A DNA stretch of 64,000 nt, from the NCBI GenBank assembly GCA_001898035.1, contig MKRX01000015.1, positions 1 to 64,000 of the forward strand, in the 5' to 3' direction. Made by a program: the position numbers and the translations under genes. The notes under the pieces were generated by a model, which did no database searches, was not told the DNA's origin, and was given only the letters and a program-made list of their open reading frames with translations. Source of the DNA: Armatimonadetes bacterium 55-13 (GTDB lineage: Bacteria > Armatimonadota > Fimbriimonadia > Fimbriimonadales > Fimbriimonadaceae). Of this stretch, positions 52,305 to 62,642 are shown piece after piece (the stretch's first letter is position 1; each line of letters opens with the position of its first letter).

Positions 52305-53762
52305 TTACTCCGGGATAAGCGACCAGCCGGGCTTCATCTTGGCTTTGTACAAGAACATATGGTGAAGCAGGATCTTGATCCAGTGCCCGGCTAACCCGAT
52401 CTCTCCGAAGGTGGAATTGAGGTCTCGACCGTATTGCGGATACTTCTGGTAGTCCGGGATGATGGGAAACATGGTCATGGAAGCAGCAGTTCCCGAAAAG
52501 GGATTGGCGCCCGCCGAGGCCACGCAAGCAGCTCCCATTTCGGCCATGGACGCCGTGTAGAGCGGTTTATCTTCCCCCCGGATCAATCGGACGATGTTTC
52601 GGGCGACGGTTTTACCAATAACGGCGGAGGGCATGCCGGTTCGAGGTGGCGCTGGAGAAATCATGAGTCCTTCATCATTCGTGCGCACCTTTGAGATCGG
52701 GTGGGGCGGCGCGAAGGCGATACCAGCCGCAAAGAGATTGGGGTAGGCCGGACTCTGATAGACGCGGGGCCAATCCGCCGGGGTCCATTCTTCGTAAGGT
52801 TTTTTGGCGTAATCGGCATCCACTTTCATGAAGCCGTTCGGCGCGAAGAGGCGATCTGTGATGTCCGCGCCAGTGGCATCAAAGGCTTTGAGTCCCACCC
52901 CCGTGAAGGGAGGTAAAAGCATCGCGAAGTCGAATGGAATTTCCATTCTCGTTCCGTCCAGCGTCTCGATATGGGTGGCGCCCGGATCTACGCTTCGCAC
53001 ATGGGCTCGAGTTACGAAGTCGATGCCTCGCTCCGCGAACAGAGACTCGGTGAAGATTTTGCTGGGCGAGACGTAGCCGCCCATTTTGATGTTTAGCCCA
53101 TCTACACCAAAATCACCTAACTCATATTCATTCGTGATGAACGTGATGTCCGCCTTGTCTCGAACGCCTCGGGACCGCAGTTCGAATTCGAGATTGACGA
53201 CATATTCAAATGCCGCTCCCTCGCAGGTACAGCCACCATGCCCTACACCAACGGCGAATCGTTGGCGTTCGCCTTTCTTCATCCGCTCCACGCTTTCGAG
53301 GAACGCAGTGGAGGTTGAGGCGGCATGATCGGCGGTGCAAACTGAGTGAGAATTTCCTTCCGGTCCCAGTCCGGGGGTGGCCGCGAAATTCAGTTTTGGT
53401 CCCGTTGCGTTGATCAGGAAGTCGTATTCGACAAATTCTCGCCGACCGTCTTTACCTTGGCCGGTGTATTCAACTTCGACCTTTGGTTTGGCTCCGCCTT
53501 CGGGGGTTCCTTCTGGCCACAGCGCCACGGCTTTAGCTTGCAGGAAATCAATCTGGCGACGTTCGTAGATCGGAGCGAGGGGAAAGACGACGGCCTCTTT
53601 CTTCATAAGTCCGACTCCAACCCAGATGTTTGAAGGAATCCAATTGTACGTGGGTTGTGGAGAAATCACGACCACGTCGTTGTCCTTGCCCAGCCACTTT
53701 CGTAGAAATGCCGCGGAGGTGTGCCCGGCGATCCCCGCTCCTAGTACGACGACACGTGCCAT
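52305..53762 (-). CDS. Sulfide:quinone oxidoreductase-like FAD protein
   Basis: 485 residues. N-terminal FAD motif VVVLGAGIAGHTSAAFLRK, a second Gly-rich region and the characteristic Cys positions of SQR-type enzymes: SVCTADH near residue 140 and GHGGCTCEGAAFEY near 177. The end is a membrane-associated amphipathic part (GHWIKILLHHMFLYKAKMKP). It would oxidise sulfide to sulfane sulfur or polysulfide and reduce quinone, detoxifying sulfide or feeding respiration. It is followed by a small Trp-rich gene and divergent from the RND pair. Confidence 0.85.
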   Translation of the reverse strand: MARVVVLGAGIAGHTSAAFLRKWLGKDNDVVVISPQPTYNWIPSNIWVGVGLMKKEAVVFPLAPIYERRQIDFLQAKAVALWPEGTPEGGAKPKVEVEYTGQGKDGRREFVEYDFLINATGPKLNFAATPGLGPEGNSHSVCTADHAASTSTAFLESVERMKKGERQRFAVGVGHGGCTCEGAAFEYVVNLEFELRSRGVRDKADITFITNEYELGDFGVDGLNIKMGGYVSPSKIFTESLFAERGIDFVTRAHVRSVDPGATHIETLDGTRMEIPFDFAMLLPPFTGVGLKAFDATGADITDRLFAPNGFMKVDADYAKKPYEEWTPADWPRVYQSPAYPNLFAAGIAFAPPHPISKVRTNDEGLMISPAPPRTGMPSAVIGKTVARNIVRLIRGEDKPLYTASMAEMGAACVASAGANPFSGTAASMTMFPIIPDYQKYPQYGRDLNSTFGEIGLAGHWIKILLHHMFLYKAKMKPGWSLIPE

Positions 53763-53854
53763 GTTTGGCCTCCCAGGATCTATCCGATCTCTCTGACTTC
53801 ATGTTGCACTTTACAGTGAATTAACTCGACTCATCAGAGAGAGGCTCGCAAATC

Positions 53855-53946
53855 TCAAAAGGATTCTTCGGTCCACCTTCATGCCCATTGAACGCCATTC
53901 CTGAGCGAGCAATTCAGTTGGTCTAGGGTCCCCTGAATCCTTTTGA
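53855..53946. promoter_or_regulatory. 12-bp inverted repeat flanking the divergent SQR/RND promoter region
   Basis: TCAAAAGGATTC at 53855-53866 and its exact reverse complement at 53935-53946 bracket 68 bases in the spacer between the SQR-like gene (minus) and the RND adaptor gene (plus). Two inverted sites on either side of a divergent promoter region suggest binding sites for one regulator. Confidence 0.5.
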
Positions 53947-53993
53947 TCCTTCAGCGTCTCTGGACTCTAGAAACGCTTATTAAAGGCACAGAA

Positions 53994-55472
53994 ATGAGAA
54001 CTCAAGGAATTCACGTCCTCATCCGCACTCTCCCTTTTGCCATCGCCGCGCTGCTTGTAGCTGGATGCGGACGATCTGAGGGACCAAGGGTGGTCTCTAC
54101 TCCCGTGACATCGGTAAATGCACAGACATTAACGGTTGGAAAGACGAGGTCAGTTGGGGGCTATGAAGCCACAGGGACAGTCAAAGCCGTTTTGAACGCG
54201 ACGCTCTCTTCCAAAGTCATGGGCCGGGTGATCGATGTGTTCGTTCGCGAGGGCGACTTTGTGAAGAAAGGTCAGCTATTGGTCTCCATCGATTCAAGAG
54301 AATTGGAGGCCGCCACCAACGTTGCGGCAGCAAATTACGATGCTTCGGTGGTTGGAGTCGGGAGTGCTCAAAAGGCACTTGAAATTGAACATCGCACGAG
54401 CAAAGCCCGAATCGCGCAGGCCGAGTCACAGGTACAGCAAGCTCAAGCTGGGTTGGCAATCGCGAAAAGTCGTCTCGATCTCGTTTTGGCGGGACCGCGT
54501 TCTCAGGAAGTGTCTCAGACTCACATTGCGGTCACTCAGGCACAATCGTCATTGAACCTTGCCAAGATTGAGCTCGATCGGATGACGAGTCTCTACGAGA
54601 AGGGGGCGGTGGCGCGTCGAGAAGTCGACTTGGCGCAAAACCGGTTTGACCTGGCCAAGGGGCAATACGAGGCAGCCGTTCAGAGCGAAAGCATTGCGCG
54701 CGAGGGCTCCCGTTCTCAAGAAATTCAGGGCGCGCGGGATGCGGTAACTCAAGCCGATGCGGCCCTCAAGCAAGCGCAATCCGGGTTGGCTCAAGCAAAA
54801 GCGGCCGCACTTCAAGTCTCACTCCGTCAGAAAGACGTTGAAGTCGCCAATGCCCAAGTTAGGCAAGCCTCCGCCGTTTTCCGCTCGGCGAAAGTCAGTC
54901 TTTCCTACGGGCAGGTCGTTGCGCCATTCGACGGACGCGTCACTCAGCGATCCATCGATCCCGGCGCCATGGCGAGTCCAGGCGTTTCGTTGCTAACTCT
55001 CGAAGGCGGAGGGCTCCGTTTGGAAGCCGCTGTCCCAGAAAGCGTATTGGGCTCCATTTCTCTGGGCAGCAAAGCGCCGATTCGGGTTGACGCCCTTCCG
55101 GCGGGCTCGGTCATGGGACAAGTGGTCGAGATCGTGCCCGAAGGTGACGCGGTTTCTCATAGCTTCGTGGTCAAGTTTTCGCTTGGCGATCTCGCGGGGC
55201 TCAGATCAGGAATGTTCGGACGGGCGATGATTCCAACTGGGACGACCCATCAAATTTTCATTCCGTCCTCGGCGACTTGGGAGCGCGAAGGATTGAACTA
55301 CGTTTTCGCGATTAACAGTGACGGCATCGCCCGCCTACGAATCATCACGGTTGGCGACAGCATGCGCGACCAAGTTCCGGTTTTGTCCGGTCTCAACGGC
55401 GGCGACCGGATCGTGGTGGGAGATCGCAGTCAGGTCTTCGATGGTTGCCGGATCGAAGGGAGCGAGCGATGA
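53994..55472 (+). CDS. RND efflux periplasmic adaptor (membrane fusion protein)
   Basis: 492 residues from ATG 53994. A lipobox LLVAGC after a short hydrophobic N-terminus marks a lipoprotein. A barrel-sandwich/lipoyl half-motif with [17 protein letters not shown] near residue 85, a very long coiled-coil hairpin (about 100-290, Gln/Ala-rich, e.g. [20 protein letters not shown]), the second half-motif [20 protein letters not shown] and the membrane-proximal beta domain. It links the inner-membrane RND pump to the outer membrane. Its stop overlaps the pump's ATG (ATGA). Confidence 0.92.
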   Translation: MRTQGIHVLIRTLPFAIAALLVAGCGRSEGPRVVSTPVTSVNAQTLTVGKTRSVGGYEATGTVKAVLNATLSSKVMGRVIDVFVREGDFVKKGQLLVSIDSRELEAATNVAAANYDASVVGVGSAQKALEIEHRTSKARIAQAESQVQQAQAGLAIAKSRLDLVLAGPRSQEVSQTHIAVTQAQSSLNLAKIELDRMTSLYEKGAVARREVDLAQNRFDLAKGQYEAAVQSESIAREGSRSQEIQGARDAVTQADAALKQAQSGLAQAKAAALQVSLRQKDVEVANAQVRQASAVFRSAKVSLSYGQVVAPFDGRVTQRSIDPGAMASPGVSLLTLEGGGLRLEAAVPESVLGSISLGSKAPIRVDALPAGSVMGQVVEIVPEGDAVSHSFVVKFSLGDLAGLRSGMFGRAMIPTGTTHQIFIPSSATWEREGLNYVFAINSDGIARLRIITVGDSMRDQVPVLSGLNGGDRIVVGDRSQVFDGCRIEGSER

Positions 55473-58400
55473 AGAATGGGATCGCCGGACGCCTCGCCTC
55501 TGCCTTTATCGAAAGCAAGCTCACGCCGCTCATCATCATCGCATCGCTTTTGATGGGCATCTTCGCGGTGTTGAAGACGCCGCGAGAGGAGGAACCCCAG
55601 ATCATCGTGCCGATGGCGGATGTGATTGTCCAGATGCCAGGGGCGACGGCCAAGGAAGTTGAGCAGCGCATCACCTATCCCATGGAGAAACTCATCTGGG
55701 AGATTCCCGGTGTCGAGTACGTTTATTCCACCAGCAGTCCAGGTCAAGCGATGGTGATCGTTCGGTTTCTGGTCGGGCAGGATCAGGAGCGCGCCTTCGT
55801 CCGCCTCAGGGAGAAGCTGCAAGCGAATTACGATAAGATTCCGCCGGGAGCCTCGCTGCCGATCATCAAGGCACGATCTATCGACGACGTTCCTATCTTG
55901 GCGCTCACTCTCCACAGTAAGGCAGTCGATTCCTTCACTCTTCGCCAAATTGCCGCCCGGATCGAACAGAACATTAAGAGCGTGCCCAATGTCAGCGAGA
56001 CTGCCGTTATTGGTGGGCGCAAGCGTGAGTTGCGCGTGATGCTGGATCGGTCTCGACTATCCAGTTACCACTTATCTTCCGACGACGTTTTGCGAGCGCT
56101 GACGGTTTCCAATGAACAGAATCTAGCTGGTCAGTTCTCGGTTGAAAACGATGAGATTGCGGTTAAAGCAGGCGAGTTCGTTGGGTCAGCTGACGACGTA
56201 AAGAACCTCGTCGTTGGCACTTCAAACGGCAAGCCGATTCATCTTTCCAGCGTGGCAGAAGTCATTGACGGCCCAGAAGAGGCTAAGAACTATGTTTTCT
56301 TCGGCGCGGGACCCGCTAGCCGGGAAGCAAAGGGCGACGATCTGGAACCAGCGGTTACGATCAGCGTGGCCAAGCGTCAGGGCGTGAACGCAATCGATGT
56401 GGTCAATGGCGTTCTGGCCAAGGTTGACACTCTCAAGGGCACGATCATCCCCGGCGATGTGAAAGTGACGGTGACTCGCAACTACGGTGAGACCTCGGCC
56501 GAGAAGTCGAACGAGTTGCTCTATCACATGGGGATCGCCGTTGTCTCCGTTACGATTCTGATTGCCCTTGCCTTGGGACGTAAGGAAGCCCTTGTCGTCT
56601 TAGTGGCAATACCCGTTACGTTAGCCCTGACGTTGCTGGTGTTTTATCTGTACGGTTTCACCCTCAACCGCATAACGCTTTTTGCCCTCATTTTTTCCAT
56701 CGGCATCTTGGTTGACGACGCGATTGTGGTCGTCGAGAATATTGTTCGCCACTTCCGGATGCCGGAGGCGAAAGCCAATGGGATGATCCAAACGGCGATC
56801 CACGCAGTGGACGAGGTGGGCAACCCGACAATCCTGGCGACATTCGCGGTCATCGCCGCGATTTTGCCCATGGCATTCGTTGGCGGACTGATGGGACCTT
56901 ACATGCGGCCCATTCCGGTGGGAGCTTCGGCAGCCATGATCTTTTCGTTGCTGATCGCCTTTATCGTGACGCCGTGGGCGGCGGTGCGGATTCTGAGAAA
57001 GGGGCACGACGGCAATCACAAGGGCGAAGGCTCCGAAGACATCTTGACCCGAATCTATCGCCGGATCATGACTCCATTGCTGCGTTCTTGGAAGGTTCGA
57101 ACGGCCTTCTTCGGAATGGTCGGCCTGCTTTTCTTCGGCGCCATCGCACTGGTTGGAATCAAGGCGGTGACCGTGAAGATGCTGCCCTTCGACAACAAGA
57201 ACGAGTTTCAGGTGATTGTTGATATGCCGACGGGTACGACCTTGGAGCAAACGGCGGCTGTCACCCGAGCCCTGGCAGATTACGGCGCACAAGTTCCAGA
57301 AGTGACTGACTATCAAATTTATATCGGTACTTCCAGTCCCTATAACTTTAACGGGCTGGTGCGCCACTATTTCACTCGCAGCGCGGCCTATCAAGCGGAT
57401 ATTCAGGTTAACCTCACGAACAAGACAGAGCGAAAAGCGCAAAGCCACGACATCGTCAAGAGAATCCGTGGCGATCTGGCCGCCATAGCGGCTCAATATG
57501 GGGCGCGTATCAAAGTCGCCGAGGTTCCTCCCGGACCTCCCGTCTTGGAGACTCTTGTGGCGGAAGTCTACGGGCCCTCCGAGCAAACTCGCCTCGACGT
57601 CGGAAAGAAGATCAAGAACATTTTTTCGACCACCGAAGGTGTGGCCGACGTGGACTGGTACATGGACGACGATCAGACCACTTATCGGTTTGAAGTCGAT
57701 AAGGAAAAGGCTGCACTCTCCGGAGTAAGCGTGCAAGTGGCGACCCAGGCTCTCTCCGCCGCGCTCTCAGGTAGCCAAGTTGGCCTACTTCATGATGAAG
57801 GATCGCGCGAAGATGTTCCTATCGTGGCTCGACTGCCACGCTCTCAGCGAAGTGGCCTGGAGCAGTTGTCTCAGATCAACGTTCGAACTGGGTCAGGAGC
57901 CTTGGTGTCGCTCGAAGAGTTGGTGACCTCCAAAGAAATCGCGACGGACAAGAGCATCTACCACAAGAATCTATTACCCGTGATCTATGTGACCGGTGAT
58001 GTGGTGGGGCGGCAAGAGAGCCCAGTCTATGCGATCCTGAAGATGAATCAGGCGATCGAACAGATGAAACTCCCCGAGGGGGTTAAGTTAAACGTCTTGA
58101 GCACTCATCTGCCCGAGAACACGAACGTCTCCTCGATGAAATGGGACGGTGAGTGGCATATAACTTACGAGGTCTTCCGGGATCTCGGGGTGGCTTTCGC
58201 CTCTGTGTTGGTGCTGATCTATATCTTGGTGGTGGCTTGGTTTCAGGATTTCAAGACACCTTTGGTCATCATGGCGCCGATTCCGCTTACTCTGATCGGC
58301 ATTCTTCCGGCTCACGCTTTGATGGGCGCGTTCTTCACGGCTACCTCAATGATCGGATTCATTGCCGGAGCGGGAATCATCGTTCGCAATTCGATCATTT

Positions 58401-58666
58401 TGGTGGACTTCATCGAATTACGGCGTCGAGAAGGTTCGACGCTGGAGCAAGCGGTTGTGGATGCAGGGGCGATTCGATTTAGACCGATGCTTCTGACGGC
58501 TTCGGCGGTTATCGTGGGTTCATTTGTGATTTTGTTCGATCCGATTTTCCAGGGTCTGGCGATTGCGCTGATGGCGGGTGAGATTGCGTCAACGCTACTG
58601 TCACGGCTCGCGGTTCCGGTGCTGTACTTTTTGTCCGAAAGTCGATCGGTGAAGAATCAAGTATAG
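55469..58666 (+). CDS. RND-family efflux permease (AcrB/MexB-like)
   Basis: 1065 residues from ATG 55469. Twelve-segment RND architecture: segment 1 ([17 protein letters not shown]), large first periplasmic loop beginning TPREEEPQI, segment 4 with the proton-relay Asp pair in [13 protein letters not shown], second periplasmic loop, and the final cluster [18 protein letters not shown]. The PREEEPQI opening places it in the branch distinct from classic AcrB; substrate unknown (drug, metal or lipid). It is coupled to the adaptor; an outer-membrane channel gene is not adjacent. Proton-driven. Confidence 0.93.
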   Translation: MKNGIAGRLASAFIESKLTPLIIIASLLMGIFAVLKTPREEEPQIIVPMADVIVQMPGATAKEVEQRITYPMEKLIWEIPGVEYVYSTSSPGQAMVIVRFLVGQDQERAFVRLREKLQANYDKIPPGASLPIIKARSIDDVPILALTLHSKAVDSFTLRQIAARIEQNIKSVPNVSETAVIGGRKRELRVMLDRSRLSSYHLSSDDVLRALTVSNEQNLAGQFSVENDEIAVKAGEFVGSADDVKNLVVGTSNGKPIHLSSVAEVIDGPEEAKNYVFFGAGPASREAKGDDLEPAVTISVAKRQGVNAIDVVNGVLAKVDTLKGTIIPGDVKVTVTRNYGETSAEKSNELLYHMGIAVVSVTILIALALGRKEALVVLVAIPVTLALTLLVFYLYGFTLNRITLFALIFSIGILVDDAIVVVENIVRHFRMPEAKANGMIQTAIHAVDEVGNPTILATFAVIAAILPMAFVGGLMGPYMRPIPVGASAAMIFSLLIAFIVTPWAAVRILRKGHDGNHKGEGSEDILTRIYRRIMTPLLRSWKVRTAFFGMVGLLFFGAIALVGIKAVTVKMLPFDNKNEFQVIVDMPTGTTLEQTAAVTRALADYGAQVPEVTDYQIYIGTSSPYNFNGLVRHYFTRSAAYQADIQVNLTNKTERKAQSHDIVKRIRGDLAAIAAQYGARIKVAEVPPGPPVLETLVAEVYGPSEQTRLDVGKKIKNIFSTTEGVADVDWYMDDDQTTYRFEVDKEKAALSGVSVQVATQALSAALSGSQVGLLHDEGSREDVPIVARLPRSQRSGLEQLSQINVRTGSGALVSLEELVTSKEIATDKSIYHKNLLPVIYVTGDVVGRQESPVYAILKMNQAIEQMKLPEGVKLNVLSTHLPENTNVSSMKWDGEWHITYEVFRDLGVAFASVLVLIYILVVAWFQDFKTPLVIMAPIPLTLIGILPAHALMGAFFTATSMIGFIAGAGIIVRNSIILVDFIELRRREGSTLEQAVVDAGAIRFRPMLLTASAVIVGSFVILFDPIFQGLAIALMAGEIASTLLSRLAVPVLYFLSESRSVKNQV

Positions 58667-58889
58667 AAGGGTCTGGCGGGTCATCAACTTTAAGATAAAT
58701 ATGGGTTTGATGAACCAAGCCGTGCCATAACGTTTAGCGCCATGATTTTGTGACGAAAAGCACATTTCGGGCCTCTGTTATCCCTCGGCGCATTTTTTGC
58801 AATCGATATGTACTTGCTCTATGGAAGGCCTTAGAACCTCCGATAAATTTCAAGGGGAGTTTCACCCGCAATGGGTTTGTGATTTGTAA

Positions 58890-60101
58890 ATGGATCAAGC
58901 GAAGCACAACGGATTTTATATGGCGAGACAGCCGATCTATGATCGGTCTCTAAATCTGGTGGGGTACGAATTGCTGTACCGGCGTAGTGGAGAGGCGCCG
59001 ACCAGCGGAATCGACGAGTCAATGGAGTTTGCCGCATTGGCAAACATCCTGGTGGAAGTAGGACTGGATAAGTTGGCGGGCGAAAAAATGGCTTTTGTCA
59101 ACGTGCCATCTCGGCTTCTCGGCGCAGAGGCGCTAGCGCTCCTTCCCCCCAACCGCGTCACCATCGAGATTTTGGAAGACACCCCGTGGAATGCAGAAGT
59201 GGCGAAACAGGTCTTTCAGCTCAAAGCACTGGGTTACCACTTGGCTTTAGACGACTACATCTTCGGCGATGAGCACACGCCGTTTCTGGATCACATGGAG
59301 ACGGTGAAGATCGATGTAATGGGAATGCATGAGCGTTACCTTCGAGATAAATTTGCCAGCATCAAACGGGATGGGCAGGTTTATCTGGCAGAGAAGGTGG
59401 AAACGCACGAGATGTTCCAGCTTTGCCTCGAACTGGGGTTCGACCTTTTCCAAGGCTACTTCTTCGCGAAGCCTAACACCGTTCGCGGAACCGGCATTCC
59501 GGCGAATTACGCCATGTCGATTTCTTTGCTCGCAAAACTTCAGAATCCAGACATCACCGTTAACGAATTGGATGCGTTGATTGCGGGGAACGTGGCGCTT
59601 TGCCACAAAGTTCTGCGGCTCGTGAACAGCGCAGCGATGGGTCTTTTGAGGCCCGTGGATTCGATCAAGCAGGCGCTTATGTTTGTGGGTACCGAACGCA
59701 TTCGAGCCCTCGCGTCCCTTGCCCTGATGACGTCGATGCCCGGCAAACTCCCCGAGCTTTACAACCTGGCGATGATTCGAGCCAAATTTTGCGAGGAAAC
59801 GGCACGAACCCATGGAATGGAGGCTCCGGAAAAGCACTTTACGGTCGGACTCCTATCGATCTTGGATGCACTCACCGACACCCCGATGCTAGAAGTGGTT
59901 TCCGAGCTTCCTCTGTCCAAAGACATCACGGACGCGCTGTGCGGATTGAATCCTGGAGCGCCTTGTTCGGTCACACTTCGTCAGGCACGATCAATTGAGC
60001 AGGGTGCTTGGGACGATTCGTTGATGGACGACCGCACCTCCAATGCCTATGTCGAGGCGATCGCCTGGGCTGAAGAGCAAGAAACGGCGATGGCTGCCTA
60101 A
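58890..60101 (+). CDS. EAL-HDOD (YuxH-type) signalling protein
   Basis: 403 residues. N-terminal EAL-like domain (ARQPIYDRSLNLVGYELLYR; IEILED; DDYIFGD in place of the DDFGTG loop; AEKVE; FDLFQGYFFAKP) and C-terminal HDOD domain (residues ~195-400; NVALCHKVLRLVNSAAM). The altered catalytic loop suggests it no longer cleaves cyclic-di-GMP but could sense it. No ribosome site is obvious at the start. No adjacent signalling genes. Confidence 0.9.
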   Translation: MDQAKHNGFYMARQPIYDRSLNLVGYELLYRRSGEAPTSGIDESMEFAALANILVEVGLDKLAGEKMAFVNVPSRLLGAEALALLPPNRVTIEILEDTPWNAEVAKQVFQLKALGYHLALDDYIFGDEHTPFLDHMETVKIDVMGMHERYLRDKFASIKRDGQVYLAEKVETHEMFQLCLELGFDLFQGYFFAKPNTVRGTGIPANYAMSISLLAKLQNPDITVNELDALIAGNVALCHKVLRLVNSAAMGLLRPVDSIKQALMFVGTERIRALASLALMTSMPGKLPELYNLAMIRAKFCEETARTHGMEAPEKHFTVGLLSILDALTDTPMLEVVSELPLSKDITDALCGLNPGAPCSVTLRQARSIEQGAWDDSLMDDRTSNAYVEAIAWAEEQETAMAA

Positions 60102-60106
60102 GGGCC

Positions 60107-60135
60107 GAAGTTCCTTCCCCAGGGGAAGGAACTTC
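60107..60135. terminator. Inverted repeat between convergent genes, probable shared terminator
   Basis: 14-bp arms (60107-60120 and 60122-60135), no T-tract on either strand. It lies just after the EAL-HDOD stop and just before the rplY-like stop. Confidence 0.5.
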
Positions 60136-60142
60136 GTAAGAA

Positions 60143-60772
60143 TCAGCCTTCGGTTGGAGTCTCGGCTTCCTCTTCGGTTTCGGTCGCCGTTTCCTCCACT
60201 CCTTCAGGCTGGAGCGAGACGGCTCTGAGAACTTGGATGCCGAACAAAGTCGCATCCGCAGAACTTACAAGTTTAATGCCATCTGGCAGTTCGATATCTC
60301 CCGCATTGATATGTTCACCAACATTGATCTTGGAGACATCGACTTCAATGTGGGCCGGGAGATCGGCCATTTTGCCTTGAAGTTTGATGTGAGTCGTCGG
60401 TTGAGTGAGAACGACTCCCTTCCCTTCCGCTTCTTCCGAGTGTCCAATAGCGACCACCGGAACATCCAGTTTTACAACGTCTTTGTCGCTTACCTCTTGC
60501 AGGGTGACGTTTAAGATCCCTCCAAAGAGCGGGCTATTGTCAACTTGCTTGACGATAACCTTCTTTGCCCCTTTCTCCCCCTCAATCGAAAGGTCGATTC
60601 TGCCGTGTCCATCGAGACTCTTGAGAGCTTTTTGGACTTCAGAGGATTTGGCTTGCAGCAACGTGGTGCTGTGGTCTCGTGTTACGAGCGCCATCGGGAT
60701 CCATCCTCTACGGCGCATTTGATGCGGCTTCTCCGAACGTTCGGGACGCCGCAGAGCTTCAAAATTGCTCAT
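60143..60772 (-). CDS. rplY: Ribosomal protein bL25 / Ctc family
   Basis: 209 residues from ATG 60772, preceded by AAGGAGG with ~11 bases spacing. The N-terminal 5S-rRNA-binding part (RRPERSEKPHQMRRRGWIPM, where most relatives read RLR-x-G-x-IPAV) is followed by the TL5/CTC beta domain (VVKLDVPVVAIGHSEEAEGK) and an acidic Glu/Thr-rich tail. It is a 5S-rRNA-associated protein of the large subunit. Divergent from typical sequences but the domain order and length fit the long Ctc form. Confidence 0.85.
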   Translation of the reverse strand: MSNFEALRRPERSEKPHQMRRRGWIPMALVTRDHSTTLLQAKSSEVQKALKSLDGHGRIDLSIEGEKGAKKVIVKQVDNSPLFGGILNVTLQEVSDKDVVKLDVPVVAIGHSEEAEGKGVVLTQPTTHIKLQGKMADLPAHIEVDVSKINVGEHINAGDIELPDGIKLVSSADATLFGIQVLRAVSLQPEGVEETATETEEEAETPTEG

Positions 60773-60914
60773 GCTTGGATTCCTCCTTACTTCCCCTTAG
60801 ACTACGCCTTTTGAACGAAGGGGAGCAACCCTTGAGTATTTTTGAATGGGTCTTAGGGCCAGAAAAAGATGCTCCCCATCATCGATCCGATGACAAGGAG
60901 CCTTGAATTTGCGA

Positions 60915-61355
60915 TTACTTGGTGTTCTCGGCGCCGCCGTCATTTCCTCCATCGGGAGGTCCGCCGGGGCCACCAGGACCGCCAGGCATGCCTTGCGGCG
61001 GGCGTTGAATGGGAAGGTCAGCCTGTTGCGTTACCTTGAGAGAGCCCTTGTCCAATTTGTAGACCTTGTTGCCTTGAAGGACATAGACACCGGTACCGTC
61101 GACGGCGATGGCTCCACCACCGCCTCCCATGCCACCCATGCCCATCATCGGTCGACCCTGTCCACCAGGTCCTTGCCCCGGGCCCTGATTTCGGAAGTTG
61201 CCGTTACCGAATCCGCCCTGAGCGCCAGCCGCAGGGGGATTTCCCTGAGCGCTAGGCGACTCCTGTGCGTTTGCGTTGGCAAAGAAAGTCGTAGGGGCTG
61301 CGATAGCCATAAAGGCTAGAGCGGCAATTCCAAGCTTTGCAAGCTTTTCTTTCAT
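60915..61355 (-). CDS. Exported Gly/Met/Pro-rich protein of unknown function
   Basis: 146 residues; GGTGGAG precedes the ATG by about 9 bases. Signal peptide MKEKLAKLGIAALAFMAIAA. The mature part is low-complexity: Gly-Gln-Asn stretch (GFGNGNFRNQGPGQGPG), Gly-Met run (GMGGMGGGGG), a short folded segment (VDGTGVYVLQGNKVYKLDKG), then Pro-Gly-rich C-terminus. A metal-binding or surface role is conceivable because of clustered Met, but this is inference. A plus-strand frame of similar length (60903-61319) covers the same DNA but has no signal peptide or ribosome site. Confidence 0.75.
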   Translation of the reverse strand: MKEKLAKLGIAALAFMAIAAPTTFFANANAQESPSAQGNPPAAGAQGGFGNGNFRNQGPGQGPGGQGRPMMGMGGMGGGGGAIAVDGTGVYVLQGNKVYKLDKGSLKVTQQADLPIQRPPQGMPGGPGGPGGPPDGGNDGGAENTK

Positions 61356-61450
61356 GCTTGTATCTCCACCCTGCTTCTAAGCAGGTTTATTGGATGATAC
61401 GACCTAGTTATGAAAAACGAATGAAGCAGGCAGTTTCAATTAAATTGCCT

Positions 61451-62362
61451 TCACTTGAGTTCAATGCCTGCGAATTCCCGGTATCTCTCGAAGAGGTTGT
61501 GAGCGGCGGGATAGCAGGAGTGAGGGGACATGAAATGCGGGAATTCGAAGGTGATGATCTTTTCCGCAACCGGGGTAGCCGCCTCCATTTTGAATCGTAG
61601 ATATCGCCAGTCGGCGGGCGGGAATTTGATGGGCATGTCCCGATCAAAGGTCTCTAGGTTCGACCAAATGGTCACGCCGTGCTTGCTACCAAGGCTCCCG
61701 ATGCCCTGAATGAACCGAGGAAGTTCTTGATAGTGGATTTGGCCATCTTGGAAGGCGCAGATGTCAAAGGCGCCCTTGGTGGCCCCGAAGATGCGATCCC
61801 AGTGTTCGAAACTCTCGTCGAGGCTCATCACATTCTCGCCGAACTGCTTTGCGCCCTGAGGGTAGGGAGAGATCAGAACCGGGACATCTTTGAGTTCTTT
61901 GCAGTGGCGACCGATGTGATTGAAGAGTTCGATGATGTGGGCATCGTTTTTGCTGGTCTCGTGGGTGAGATACCAACCTTTGAAGCTCTTGTGGTGGCCG
62001 TAGCGTTGGACGGCTTCTTCGAGAAAGGGGAGATTGAGTTCGACCTCTTTCCACCAGTTTCTTCGCCACCAATGAAAGCCCGAGTCATAGGTTCCAAAGT
62101 AGACATCGAGGTTGTACTCGTCGGCCAGAGAGTAGAAGGTCTCGCCAAGATCATCATAGATGGGCAACAGGTTCGGGATGGTCTTGGAGGGGAAGATGCA
62201 CTTGTTTTGGTAGCCCGCCCGGATGATGACGACGGAATCGATCCCGATCTTGGAATAGAGCTCAAACTCCTTCTTCCAGTCCGCATAGCCCCAGTTTTGG
62301 CTGGGAATATCGTGGGTGATCTCATCGAGAAATGTGCCGGTTATTCGGGGCAAGGTAGGCAT
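61451..62362 (-). CDS. DUF4434-type TIM-barrel protein
   Basis: 303 residues. Pattern of the DUF4434 glycoside-hydrolase-like family: ITGTFLDEITHDIPSQNWG at the N-terminus, GIDSVVIIRAGYQNK, FKGWYLTHETSK, ISPYPQGAK, FDICAFQDG and VTIWSNLETFDRD, with acidic residues on successive strands as expected for a glycosidase-type barrel. No signal peptide, so probably intracellular. Enzymatic activity not established for the family member here. Confidence 0.85.
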   Translation of the reverse strand: MPTLPRITGTFLDEITHDIPSQNWGYADWKKEFELYSKIGIDSVVIIRAGYQNKCIFPSKTIPNLLPIYDDLGETFYSLADEYNLDVYFGTYDSGFHWWRRNWWKEVELNLPFLEEAVQRYGHHKSFKGWYLTHETSKNDAHIIELFNHIGRHCKELKDVPVLISPYPQGAKQFGENVMSLDESFEHWDRIFGATKGAFDICAFQDGQIHYQELPRFIQGIGSLGSKHGVTIWSNLETFDRDMPIKFPPADWRYLRFKMEAATPVAEKIITFEFPHFMSPHSCYPAAHNLFERYREFAGIELK

Positions 62363-62423
62363 TCGGCAAGAAGTTTACACGCGCAGCGGGCGTGCAATGA
62401 CGGAGAGCATATAGAATATCAGC

Positions 62424-62642
62424 GTGGATGAAAAGCGGTACTCCAACGATGAGATCACGGTTATCTGGAGGCCGTCGCTTTGTCAGCACTCCACCCATTG
62501 TTGGAAAGAGATGATCCAGGTGTTTGACCCAAGGCGAAAACCTTGGATTCAGTTGAATCAGGGTTCCACAGACGATGTAATTGCCCAAGTGAAGAAATGC
62601 CCGTCCGGGGCACTGACTTGGGAAAAGAACGAAGACGCTTAG
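62424..62642 (+). CDS. Single-cluster ferredoxin-like protein, YjdI type
   Basis: 72 residues from GTG 62424. It carries the Fer4_19/YjdI Cys pattern: SLCQHSTHCWKEM and KKCPSGALTW, enough for one Fe-S cluster. Its stop overlaps the convergent acyl-CoA dehydrogenase stop by 4 bases. It may donate electrons to an oxidoreductase; YjdI itself has no defined role. Confidence 0.88.
   Translation: MDEKRYSNDEITVIWRPSLCQHSTHCWKEMIQVFDPRRKPWIQLNQGSTDDVIAQVKKCPSGALTWEKNEDA

Noticed and set aside
52138-52527. 129-residue minus-strand frame over the end of the SQR-like gene
   Set aside because: It reads the flavoprotein and the small Trp-rich gene in a wrong frame; the small ORF at 52128-52289 has the ribosome site instead.
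56621-57736. 371-residue minus-strand frame inside the RND permease gene
   Set aside because: His/Asp/Arg-rich antisense text with no motif; the plus strand carries the conserved permease.
61679-62431. 250-residue plus-strand frame opposite the DUF4434 gene
   Set aside because: Antisense shadow of a conserved barrel protein; Val/Asp/Gly-heavy and no ribosome site.
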